Source: Strobilurus pachycystidiatus
Taxonomy: Eukaryota; Basidiomycota; Agaricomycetes; Agaricales; Physalacriaceae
Direction: 5' to 3'
Assembly: GCA_019915135.1 (NCBI GenBank)
Contig: JAHLMK010000006.1
Span: 2,046,001-2,110,000 of the forward strand
DNA: 64,000 bases
The notes under the pieces: model-generated
The model's input: the letters and a program-made list of their open reading frames with translations, nothing else
The model's database searches: none
What the model was told of the DNA's origin: nothing
Shown here: in pieces, positions 33,523 to 43,599 of the stretch
How positions within the stretch are numbered: position 1 is the first letter of the stretch
Layout: every line of letters begins with the position of its first letter
Translations under genes and position numbers: made by a program

Positions 33523-34427
33523 TTACAACGAGCCACCTGCCCGCGCCAACGCGCTCCTAACAATTTCCAGCATTTCCTCCGATGAGTTGCTGCTCAGGGT
33601 GAGCCCCAACAATTGCTCCGGAGCCAGATATCCGGGCGAGAGATGAGCATTGGGGGGGAAGTCAGCCTGGCCCGCACAAATTAGTTCACTAACTGCTACA
33701 CGTAGCCCGGGAAAAGCAGCGAGGGCGGCAGCGATGTCGGGATCTATGTCTTCGTCGAGATCATCGGCCGACTCACTGTCCTCCCCCGGGACTTGGTCAC
33801 CAGATGTCGAAGGGTTCGGTCCTGGACAAATTTCAAATGAGAAGGGTGCAGCCATTCCATGGCGGGACACATACCGGCCTCTGGACTTGCAACTGAGTAA
33901 GTCCGCGCCATTCGGCGGATCTCCTGCGACCGAGCTCGCAACATCCTCTCCATTTCCGAGGGTGGAGAAGCTGTTGGATATCGTGAGCGTCGGGCCGCCA
34001 AAGCTATTGGGATAACCAACCTTGATCTTCAGCGGCATCCTCCGGCCAGCCAAAGAACTGAAGCAGGCGCGTCCAATTCTCATCGCGCACCTTGATCCCC
34101 AGGGCGTGGCGAAATAGCTTGCGAAATTCGGGGGCTGATAGAAGGCGACGCAATTCCTTGATGTCATCGCCGTTGAGGATGCCGCAGTGTTGTAGGAGGT
34201 CCATAAGCCAGGGAGCACGGGCAGTTTGAAGGTCGTCGAACAGTTCGGGGCTGATAACGACGTTGGGCCCCCACCTCGTCATAGGCAGCGCGCGTTTGCG
34301 CCGCATGTGTTCACGTATAGCGCTGGGTGAATTTGTGAATCAAGCAATGTAGATAATCTTCAAAAACATACCCCTGAGCGTGGACACTGGGGGAGGAAGA
34401 TTCGGGAGGTCGAGCAAAACGAACCAT
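33523..34427 (-). CDS. Hypothetical protein of the KDZ island (250 aa)
   Basis: Four exons (34427-34372, 34322-34021, 33970-33875, 33821-33523) with introns of 49, 50 and 53 nt join in frame to 250 residues from ATG in MVRFARPPESSSPSVHAQG. The middle is helical (ISPELFDDLQTARAPWLMDL, DDIKELRRLLSAPEFRKLF); the C-terminal half is acidic then hydrophobic (DDLDEDIDPDIAAALAAFPG, SEEMLEIVRSALARAGGSL). No recognised domain. It lies directly downstream of the larger gene at 34589-36181 on the same strand. Confidence 0.6.
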
Positions 34428-34588
34428 GGTACAAATTGGCTGTGGGAGGGACACCGGAAGGATGGAGACCGCTGATATTAGACGGACGAAATGTCTGTCC
34501 CGTTTTCAAGGTCGATCGCATCAGAAGTTGCGCTAGCCCGGGCTTAAGAGGAACGAGAATCCCATTGAGAATAATAGCACGACATTTT

Positions 34589-36181
34589 TCATAATCTAGC
34601 CCGATTCGATGCGCGTAAACTCCATACGCGCTCCACAGTTTCACCATCTGTTTGCTGGTGGTATGGCCACACCTGGTTGTGGCTGCAATCGGGGCGCTGG
34701 CGTCTCAGAGATTGACGTAGCTGACGCTGGCGTTGGTGCATGCGAGAGAGGAACGTGACTGTATGGATGTCGGCTCTCAACAATCGCACGGATGAGTAAA
34801 TGCGAGCGTACCAATTTGCCAGTTGGAGTCAATCAAAGCAGGGGGGATGGCGCTGAGGACATGATAGACCTCCTGTTTCACGACACGAGGCCGATCATGT
34901 AGCTGGTTGTCGAGCTTCAATGCCATTGCGATAACCTGCAGGCTGCGCGACACTTGGGCAAATCGAGCTCTTAAAGGCGACAGTCAGGGGATGAACCAAC
35001 ATTTTGAATTCAAATGGAGATACTTAGCAAGTATTCATTGTGACCTAAAGCGATGGCGACTTGCAAGGATCGCGATCAAGCGTTCGAAAACCTGCTGATA
35101 TCGGCCATGAGGCTGCTCAATTCTGAAAATCGAGTTGATACGACCCACGGACGCAGAGAACATAGGGGACGGCAGGAAAGCAGCCGTATGCATTGAATGT
35201 GTGTGCCTGCCGTGATCCAACACGTGTTTGGAAATCAGATCGCGATAAGTCGCGTTTGATCAGTTCGCGTGGCTGATCGTCGCCCATTGTCGAATGAGAA
35301 TCATTGGTACGTCCTGTCCGTGTACGTAGGGTCGAAAACGAAACACAATAAAATTACAACTCCAGAGGACGAGCGTACATACGTAAGGCTGTGGTCAGAC
35401 GGCTCGCCTCTGTACGATCAACTTCCAACGCCCACCTCAACTGCCGTTCCCAAGAACTACCGTCGATATCAGACGCCAATCGCAACGCCAGGGTTACAAG
35501 GTCGTCAAATGTGAACACCCCCATCTGGAAGAATGGCGTCTCCCAGTCGGGCCTCCCAAAATCTTCGAGAAACTTGATCACGGCCCGGCGGAGGAAATGG
35601 ACCGGTGGACATAGCAGGAAACCAGTAGGGATGGACTGGCGAGGGACGTAGGGAGGTAGGGAGCCACGTAGTGTGTCGAGTGTTTCCGTACCCAATGTTT
35701 CCGAATCTAAGAAAGACAACATGAGGCATTGTTGGAGATTATTCAGTGACTAGACCTACCAATATCTTCAAACGCGGTTTCGGCAATAACATACTGATCG
35801 CGCAACGGCCTGGCGCGGCGAATGATTGTCTCAATGCGCCTAAGATCGGTCTGAACTATGAGCTGGAGTGAAAAATATAGGTGTCCCGTACCAGCGAGCC
35901 AGCGCCGAATTGTAAAGATCTCCGGCCTCGGTGGTGCTGGAAGCACTAATGAGGAGGCGACGCATATCTTGAGCCTTGGAAGTCACTCGAGGATCCTTCG
36001 AGGCCAGTGCGATAGCATAAGGAAGGTAATCGACGAAGGGTCCGCGGACACCTGTATGCGAAGAGATGAGCGGCATATTCAAGTGTGAATGGGATGGAAA
36101 TGCTCCGGAAAAAGACTCATTGGAGAAATTGAAATAGCCTAAGGGCTTCACGCTGGTCAGTGGTGGGCCCAGCCACCCCAT
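34589..36181 (-). CDS. Hypothetical protein of the KDZ island, 3' structure uncertain
   Basis: Exons 36181-35892, 35839-35760 and 35706-35383 splice in frame (52- and 53-nt introns) to about 231 residues with DYLPYAIALASKD, SALARWRIETIIRRARPLRD, FLRRAVIKFLEDFGRPDWE and FDDLVTLALRLASDIDG. The continuation is less clear: one exon follows at 35313, but the coding-looking pieces ERLIAILASRHRFR (35035-35100) and ARFAQVSRSLQVIAMALKLD (34840-34970) are in other registers and could belong to a second gene or need unseen splices. The last frame ends at 34589 and contains TDGETVERVWSLR, close to the KDZ transposase motif TDGESVERVWSLL. No family recognised. Confidence 0.45.
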
Positions 36182-36315
36182 GGTGCGGGGAATGATGAAT
36201 CTGGATCATGGACCATCGATCGCTGACGCAACGCTCTTTTGTTCTAATACATGTCTCTAGATAATCATCGTTGGGATCAATAATGAACGCACATCGCAAG
36301 ACAAAAGAAAATAAG

Positions 36316-36395
36316 GCCGCAACCGGGAGTCGAACCCAGGGTCTTCATAGCCCAAAAGAGCTATGACGTGCTCGTAACCGCTGCACCACTGCGGA
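36316..36395 (-). tRNA. tRNA-like sequence of uncertain identity (possible pseudogene)
   Basis: Minus strand: D-arm GTGC...GCAC, T-arm CTGGG TTCGACT CCCGG with a good box B, and acceptor halves TCCGCAG/TTGCGGC pairing at five to six positions. The anticodon arm is odd: CATAGC/GCTATG closes an 8-nt loop TCTTTTGG, so the anticodon cannot be read reliably (TTT or TGG are possible). Either a damaged tRNA or one with an unusual intron. It lies 28 bases upstream of the KDZ transposase start, on the opposite strand. Confidence 0.5.
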
Positions 36396-36423
36396 CGTGT
36401 AACAGTGAGTAAGAGAGCCCTAC

Positions 36424-39400
36424 ATGGCCGCGAGACAGCCATCCTTAGAGTATCTTGATCTTGGGAAAGTACCTTCGCTTCTCAGAGTCATGCCGAGCGG
36501 TAGCAATCAAGCTTCGCACACTCCGTCAACTTGGAGTCTTCGTCGACGCACGGCGGAGGAACGAGAGGCGTTCAACGCCTGGGATGCTGCTACCCGGGCT
36601 GCAAACGGTCTACCACCTGCGGCTGCTCCACATTTTCGCTCTTCTACGCGTGGCCCGACCAGATCCGCGGGGAGGGGCGGCGCTCCTAGTCGCTCGCAGG
36701 TACTTCTACACCCACAAACACCGGCCCCACCGCAGCGTCGTGGTGGTCGCCCTCGCCAAGATCAGTCCCACATCGATGTTTTCGACGACGTCCCTCTGCC
36801 CTCACGCCACGCGCCGGGCATTCCAGGACAAGATCTCGACCGAATTTTTACGTTGGTTGGAGGGAGCCAGCGGCCGAGCCAGGAGCTGTCGACCTTGCCT
36901 CGTCGAAGCGAGCTCATTGCGCCGGGTGCGTCGCGCCGTGTTCGGTTCGACATTGATGGGCACGACGCGGACACGGAAGGCGCTGCTTTCGAGGGGTCGC
37001 AGGGGGATCCGAGCATGGACGACGACTTTGCTATTCACGACGCCATGCCTGCTACGATGTTAGATGCCAATGGGGAACTCGAGGACCGGGAGGATTTGCG
37101 GTACAAGAGATACCAGAGTTCGGTGCGTAAATCACTGTCATCCTTTTCGATGTGTCACCTAATGCAACTCTCTTCTGCATAGGACGATCCTATGGGTGTC
37201 TGGCTGCCCTTGGACCAGCCATTTCTGGATGAGAGCATCCGGCGTGACGGTCTAGCTCTGCGCAACCGGTGCATCTCCTGCAAAGCCGTCTTTGTCGACC
37301 CATCGCTGCCAATTCCATCGCCGCCTCCTTCTAACGACTCTCTTTCTCCTGATACCGGTGGATCTCAATCCCCGCATACCGCGCCGGTCTCGCCCGACAC
37401 CAATCTCTCGGAGCTCACGCATTCCGACGGTGCGAGCCAATCTACCCCCACGAACAGGTCGACATGTTCTCCTTCTGTGGGAGCTCTGATACGCTGCAAG
37501 ACATGCGGGGAGTTCAGGGAATGCATCGATTGTTGTCTTCGCCGTCACGAACTCACGCCGCTCCATGTTATCAAGGTTCGAAGCTTTTGATTCGATCTTC
37601 ATGTTTGTGTGGCTGAACATCCACATTTCTTAGATATGGCGCGGGTCGGGGCACTGGGAGGACACGAGTCTCATGCATCTGGGGTTAGTTCCACAAATCG
37701 GACATGCTCTGGGCCACTGTGCGCACCCTACGGCGACGAGGAAGATAACGGTGATGCACACCACGGGAATCCACCAGTTTCGAGCAGCGTTCTGCAATTG
37801 CGATCACGGAGACGGCGTTGAACACTGGCAGCAAGCGTTCCGCGACGGCTGGTACCCTGCGACCACCAAACAACCTCAGACTTTCGCCACCATCGAGGTC
37901 TTGGATTTCTATCGTCTACTGAACGTCGTCGCCCATGTCAATGTCCGTAACTTTGTAACAACCTTGGAGCGGAAAAGTAACCCACACGGCATCGATTGGA
38001 TTCCGGACAGATACAAATCTTTCAGTCTAATGTCGCGGCAATGGTCATATCTGCAGCGCCTCCGGCGGGCCGGGGTGGCGAATTCAGAAGGGGGTATTGC
38101 TGCTGCAAAGTGGGGAGTAACGGCTGTTCGTTGCTGGGCCTGTCCATGGGAGGGAGTGAATCTGCCAGACGGTTGGCGAGATGTTCCGCCTGATGAGCAG
38201 TACGTTGCCAAGTCCATCGTCAAGATCTGGCCTGACACCTTCATAGATTTCTCTACATGTTGTTCCTCGCGCTGGACGCAAACTTTCGCCTGAAGAATCG
38301 CTTGCGCAAGAAATCCGCGAACAAGGGTTATGTCATTCTCGGGGATGGTTTGGGATACCAAGTGCCGACGGAGAGCTACACCGAACATTTGAAGAATTAC
38401 GTCTCAGAGGAGGATGTGAGTTTCCTCTTTGAAAGACGAGACGAAGCTCACGCAGGGTAGATCAGTACCTGTGTTGCGTTTGCCGCCTTGATGCAAAAGG
38501 ATACTCGACTTTCAACAGGGTTGCGGGCAACCGGCGTCGCGGGATGTATATGTTCTCGACACGAGCTGATGCGCCCTTTGGGGCTGGGTGACCTGCCGAA
38601 AGGTGAACGGTATGTTTATCAGCTTCATAATTGCGAGATACTGATGCATGATATGCCAGGTACGCTAGTGTAGACTACATCTTCTGGGCGTCCGTTCTGG
38701 GCGTTACGTTAATGTTCATCCTGCTCTCCTATGACGTGGGATGTCAATGGCGCATCCACCTCGAGGAACGGAAGAAGCATCTTCCGGCCGTCTTGAGGCA
38801 CGATACGGGCTCGGGCGTCCCGCCGGCTACAGTTCGTGTCGGACTTCCCGTTTGGCACGGTGGCGTCCACGTCGAGAAGTGTGCGACGGAGCACTCGCTG
38901 CGGTACAAGACCGGAGCTGGGATGACAGATGGCGAGTCCGTTGAGCGAGTGTGGTCTCTTCTCAACCCCAAGGCCATGGCGACGAAAGAGATGCACGTCG
39001 ATGGACGTCACGAGAACCTGGAAGAGGCGATCGATGCCCACAATTTTGATAAGCTGATGGGTCTCGGTGAGTTATAGTTTGGCTGGTTATCTTGTGGCGT
39101 AAAATTAACATCTTGTAGGGAATATCTTAGAGCGTCGCCTGAAGGTGGCCATCGAGGAGAGAGACGAACAGGTGGCTGCGTTCAAGGAGGCGTCAGCCTC
39201 ACTTGAGAAGGAGGTTCGGGAGGATTGGCGCGACATGATCGACAATTGGCACAAGGAGGAGGATATGCCGACGAAGGATCGAACGGCTCCCAACCCGTAT
39301 GTTTCGAAGTGGGAGAAAGGTCAGTATCAGATTGTGACCAATTCAATAGTGAAGTTGACATGATTGCAGACGATATGACTCAAAAGCACGTACAGGCTTT

Positions 39401-40805
39401 GTTGGAGGCCGATGAGACTGCCGAGGCCCAACAGGCAGCGGAAGCGGCGACAGAGGGAGAGGAGTTGGGAGAGGAGGTAGGGAGGGGTACAAAGTCGAAA
39501 AAGAGGCGAGCAGCCCAAAGAACGCGCAAGAGTGCGGCGGCTTTCGTACGGATTGGCCTGCAGCTAGAGCAAACACAGTACGTGGTGTGTTGATTCAGGT
39601 TGTGTGTGCTTGGGCTAACGGAAAACTATAGACGTGGAATACACAATCTGATCGGTCGCCGGGTCAACCTGACACCTGGAAAAGAGGAGAAGGTGCAGGA
39701 ACGGCGCACCGAGTTCTTCAAGTCGCTGGCTCCGTTTCGGGTTCTTCAAGCTACGTTTATGCCGGTAGTGTCCGAGCTGATCACCGAGGAGGAGGAGGAG
39801 CGCGGGATTGCATCACAACCTGTATTGGCCGAGAACATTGTGTTATGGCTGCCGTCCCGAATCCCCTTGTCTCGCCGCACGACTTGTCGACCTTCCCTAT
39901 TCACAATGGAGGAAGCGCTGCGCCGCGCTCAGTGCTACGAGGGTCTGGACCGCCTTCGTCACCGTCTTCACGCTCGCGCACACTTGGTCCGCTTTCGCAA
40001 CAAGAATGCAACGGGGCAGAAGAAGATTCTACGCGCTAGGACACTGATCGACAGCATATCCGACCGGATCGATGCAATCGCCAGGAAATACCGTGACGCC
40101 CAGGTCGCCCTGGTTGGGTTAGTCGGAGAGGGTCTTGTGGGTGGATACAAGACCTTACGCCCGGAAGACTTGACCAGTCGTTGGGTCGAAGACTACAATG
40201 CGACGGCGGCTCGGCGTCTCAGTCGCATCATGGGCCGTGAGAGTCGTCTTGTGCCGCGCACGGAAGTAGAGACCACAGACGACTATGAGGCGGAAGTGAA
40301 CGGGAGCGAAAAGCGCGGCGGTAGTCGGCGGACGATCTCTTGGATCTGGACATCAATCGGAGCCCCGGACACATCAGATGATGAATATCTTCATGAATGT
40401 AAGCTACATGTGGCGTAATTATCTGTTTATCTGTTTATCTGACATTTCCATATAGCGGTCCGAATCGAGTGGTGCAAGGCTTTTGCCCGCAAGAAGCGAT
40501 GGGCTGAGGAAGTCCGCCTACTTCAGGAGGAGCAACGCCGCGTCTTGGAATCGATGGACCACTTGAGTCGTGTGTGGCGTGAGCGAGCCTCCGCTGCTGT
40601 CGGGGGAACGGCGGCGTTAACAGAGGGACGGCGGGCGTATGCTTTACGTCAGGAGTCTTGGTTGAGGGCGCTGCGTGCGCGATTTGCGGGGCAGTGGTCA
40701 TCTCCTGGCGCATCCGGTAAACGCCGCCGCACAGATGACACAATTGCGCCCGCCGAACAGCCGAGCGCTGAATTGATGGCAGCCGCGGAGCCGTCTGAGG
40801 CATAG
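36424..40805 (+). CDS. KDZ (Kyakuja-Dileera-Zisupton) family transposase, apparently intact (1302 aa)
   Basis: Ten exons (36424-37122, 37183-37575, 37634-38199, 38247-38415, 38461-38609, 38660-39066, 39119-39319, 39370-39577, 39632-40398, 40456-40805) join in frame to 1302 residues without a broken frame. Residues 1-233 are low-complexity. A cysteine cluster (CxC2-like) spans about 263-364 (CISC, LIRCKTCGEFRECIDCCLRRH, PLHVIK). The DDE-type core follows: LFLALDANFRL (Asp about 563), LLSYDVGCQW (Asp about 684) and TDGESVERVWSLL (Glu about 751-754). The C-terminal third is a helical, Arg/Glu-rich region typical of KDZ proteins. KDZ transposases cut and paste agaricomycete DNA elements. Terminal inverted repeats were not identified. 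Confidence 0.9.
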
Positions 40806-41061
40806 GGACGATTCATGTATTAATAAGCACTTTATTATGACGATCTTGCGTGCAGTCCTAAACGGGAGCGAGGCGGGTGCCTGACAGCGAGGAGGCCCTC
40901 GCAGATGACATCAGACAGTGACAGGGTGATCGGGCACAGCGGGCGGGGGCCTCACGTGCTCAGCCATAGGCAGGGTGTCCTAAGGCTTGGTAGCAGCTCT
41001 CAGGCTAGCCCAGGCTAGCTCCTGTTACGATGATTCGGGTTTTCCAGGCTAGCTCCCTAAC
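40806..41061. other. Short intergenic segment
   Basis: Contains repeated GGCTAGC words (CAGGCTAGCCCAGGCTAGCTC near 40,999-41,020 and CCAGGCTAGCTC near 41,046). No gene seen; it may hold the 3' flank of the KDZ element. Confidence 0.35.
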
Positions 41062-41088
41062 ATTAACTAAAGTCTTACAGCCAGTGGT

Positions 41089-41975
41089 GTGATCTCGCGT
41101 CGTTCGACAGCCGCGCCGTCTGACGCCCTTCTGGCCGTCAATCATCGCGGCTTTCGCATCCACGCGCGCCCTGCGCGAATCCCGAGCATCGTCCTGGAAG
41201 AATGGATCCGGTGCATTGCCGCCGTCGATGATAGTCTGTCGAATGATAATTTGTTCGAGTCTGGTCCTCTGTCGTCGTTGGAGTGGTTGGCCCTGGTAAG
41301 TTGGCGAATTGGCTCCTGGTAGTTCCCATTGACCAGGCGCCTTCGATTGGGTGGGTGGACGTATTCTAGTTCACGTTATTGCGCGCCGCGCTCGTCTTTG
41401 CTAACGATGTCGAATTTCGTCCCCCGGTAACTTGGAGTCGTCTTTCACTCGTGCCTCCTCAAGGCAGCGAGACTGTTTCTGCATTGGCCGTGAGTGCCTG
41501 GGTGCTGTTGTCGCCATGGGGTGAGTTTTTGTTTTTCCTTTTTGATTCGTAGTTCTTTGTCTGACGTCGATGGGGCCCAGTGGCTGTAGCGTTGCCTCCC
41601 GTCATCATCATCCGCGGGAATATCGACTTGGCCGTGAGTGCCTGGGTGCTGTTGTCGCCATGGGGTGAGTTTTTGTTTTTCCTTTTTGATTCGTAGTTCT
41701 TTGTCTGACGTCGATGGGGCCCAGTGGCTGTAGCGTTGCCTCCCGTCATCATCATCCGCGGGAATATCGACTTCCACCTCCCGCTTCGATACCTCTGGCG
41801 GTGTTCGTCCCGTAGGGACATAGTGACGGCGTTCTGGGCGTCGACGGACGGGGAGGAGAGGGATCGATGGGAGGAGAGGGTGAAGACGGAGGGTCTATCC
41901 GAGATGGGGATGGCGAACGAGTGGGAGGAGGTGACCGAGGAGTGGTGGCTTGGGGCGATGGATTTCGTTCGGTAG
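41089..41975 (+). CDS. Hypothetical protein with duplicated exon-intron unit (5' end not found)
   Basis: Exons ?-41295, 41370-41520, 41581-41664 and 41725-41975 are all in one frame. The protein pieces are IPSIVLEEWIRCIAAVDDSL, LFTLLRAALVFANDVEFRPP, VSALAVSAWVLLSPW, then VAVALPPVIIIRGNID twice, and an acidic Trp-rich end (ERDRWEERVKTEGLSEMGMA). An upstream stop in this frame and no convincing ATG mean the first exon is missing; 41089 is only where the open frame begins. Two introns of exactly 60 nt are identical because the gene contains a perfect tandem duplication. Family unknown. Confidence 0.55.
41486..41773 (+). repeat. Perfect 2 x 144-bp tandem duplication spanning an exon and its intron
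   Basis: 41486-41629 and 41630-41773 appear identical. Each unit holds 84 nt of coding sequence and a 60-nt intron (GTGAGT...GCCCAG). As 144 and 84 are multiples of three, the frame is kept and 28 residues are repeated. Confidence 0.9.
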
Positions 41976-42038
41976 GGTGTCGATGAGCTCCTTTCAGGGA
42001 ATTTTTTTTGTTTTTTTTTTCTGTAGTTTGTGGCATAC

Positions 42039-42397
42039 TGTCATGACTTGACTGCGCCACCGACGCCTAGCCGATCGAAGGTGACGCCTGCGCGGGCGGG
42101 AGCGACGGTATCGCGCCCATCGTCGGGATCTATCCGACGGCCGTCCGACGGTAGCACATGGTGGCGGAGCTCGGCCGACGGGAAAGCGGGATCGGGCGGG
42201 ATAGGGCGCGCTCCCGACCAATCACGGGCGGGATGGCGCGATGACTCGTGCGATGACTCGGGAATGAGTCAGAGGGGCGCACCCGCGCCCATCGGGCGTC
42301 GGGCGTCGGGAACTGTATAAAAGAGTCAGTAGTCAGTAGAGTAGTTCTTCAGAGAACCGTTGTCTTTCCCCCGGGATTCAATACACCACCCTTTACA
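42039..42397 (+). mobile_element. Putative 5' LTR of a gag-bearing retrotransposon
   Basis: Begins TGTCATGACTTGAC and ends CCACCCTTTACA, fitting TG...CA termini. It has a TATAAAAG box near 42315-42322 and a CT/GA-rich leader after it, then a gag-like frame from 42493. The interior is GC-rich with many cggg words. The paired 3' LTR is absent, so limits are provisional. Confidence 0.45.
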
Positions 42398-42492
42398 CCG
42401 CTCTCCAGTCGTTGCCTCGTGCGCCCTCGCTATAGACGAATAGGCCCGACGCTGACAATACGGTTCTCTCCCCTTTCGACGACCCAACGACT

Positions 42493-42864
42493 ATGAGCAC
42501 CGAAGACGCCCCCATGGCCCCGGCCACCGAGCCCACCAACGAGCAGAGAGAGCTGCATAGCATGTTCAGTGGCATAGGAACGGCCCTCGACAATCTGAAC
42601 CAGCGCATCACTACCATCGCGCAGGACGAAATCAACAGGAGCCACGAGGTGGCGAACCTCCACGCTCAACTTCTTCAGCGTATCAGCGAGCTCAGCGGCG
42701 TCCAGCTGGCCGCGTCCCAAGCACAGGCGCAAGCCGCGCAACATCGCGCATCCAAGGCGCGCTTCGGGACCCCGGCCAAATTTAGCGGGAAGTCGGACGG
42801 CATCGAGCCGTTCTTCTCCCAACTCCACATCCTCTTCGCCTCCGAACCTCCACTGCATGAAATA
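42493..42864 (+). pseudogene. Truncated retrotransposon gag
   Basis: ATG at 42493 opens MSTEDAPMAPATEPTNEQR, a coiled-coil segment (LHAQLLQRISELSGVQLAAS) and the gag-typical KFSGKSDGIEPFFSQLHI, where LTR-element gag domains start. About 15 codons later the sequence switches abruptly to AT-rich DNA and ends at a chance stop. Protease, reverse transcriptase and integrase are absent. It is the 5' stump of a Ty3-like or related element. Confidence 0.65.
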
Positions 42865-43590
42865 TAAGATATTTTTGGCGAAAATATGCTAAAAAAATGT
42901 AAAATTTTTTTAGCATTTTTTCACTTTAAAATTGATGAAAAAATGTTAAAATAATACATAAATAAGGAAATAAAAAAATGATAGATAGAGAATGAATATA
43001 TGCTATAAAAATTAAGTTAAACAAACACAATATTTATAATATATTTTTACACAATTTTTCATTAGAAAAACTAGCAATTTTTCATAATTTTGGTTCAAAA
43101 AGTAATATATAAACAGTGAAAATATGATGAAACAACATATAAAAAAATACAATAATATTAAAATTTTTTCAACAAGAATACTTGAAGCTTATTTACTTAA
43201 CTATCCAGAAATTTATTATCATATAAATTATAAACTTATTTACATCATTTTTTATGCATATGTTCATAGAATTAAGCAATCAAGATATGATAAATATATT
43301 GAATAGAAATGATATACTTAATGATATAATATATATGTAGAAGTGAGTATAATTAAAGATGAAAAAATGTTATAAAACAAAAATATATATATAATGAAAA
43401 TATGATAAAAATATGCAAATAAATGAAAAAATTCAATTACATGAAAAAATGCAATCCTGATGAATAAATGCAATCCCAGTGGATAAATGCTAAAAAAGGC
43501 AAGTTCGTATTAGGTGGTGAATATATGCAATCCAAAATTGTGAATAAATGATAAATATAGATAATTAGAAATTCTCAACATTGTCTTATT
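42860..43590. repeat. Extremely AT-rich island (about 700 bp)
   Basis: Composition changes sharply at about 42,860 from GC-rich gag to DNA that is mostly A and T, rich in A-runs. A degenerate 17-19-bp word recurs at the right end (43441-43555): ATGAAAAAATGCAATCC, TGATGAATAAATGCAATCC, GTGGATAAATGC, GTGAATATATGCAATCC and GTGAATAAATG. A 60-codon frame at 43124-43306 is low-complexity and probably fortuitous. It grades into degenerate satellite monomers. Confidence 0.75.
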
Positions 43591-43599
43591 GTTAATTAC

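Noticed and set aside
36316..36395. Assigning the tRNA-like sequence to tRNA-Pro(TGG) or tRNA-Lys(TTT)
   Set aside because: With TGG the anticodon stem does not pair, and with TTT the loop has eight bases, so no isotype was given.
36455..37063. 202-aa frame overlapping the first KDZ exon
   Set aside because: Shadow of the GC-rich low-complexity N-terminus; only the other frame splices into the transposase.
25337..41082. GCTGTAAGA...CTTTAGT at 25.34 kb and its inverse near 41.07 kb as terminal repeats of a 15.7-kb KDZ element
   Set aside because: The match is short, gapped and lacks target-site duplications; chance similarity is likely. It would need a proper inverted-repeat search.
42860..43560. 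AT-rich island as a nuclear copy of mitochondrial DNA
   Set aside because: No mitochondrial gene, tRNA or rRNA segment was recognised, and the repeated TGCAATCC words and grading into satellite argue against it. It cannot be excluded without the mitogenome.
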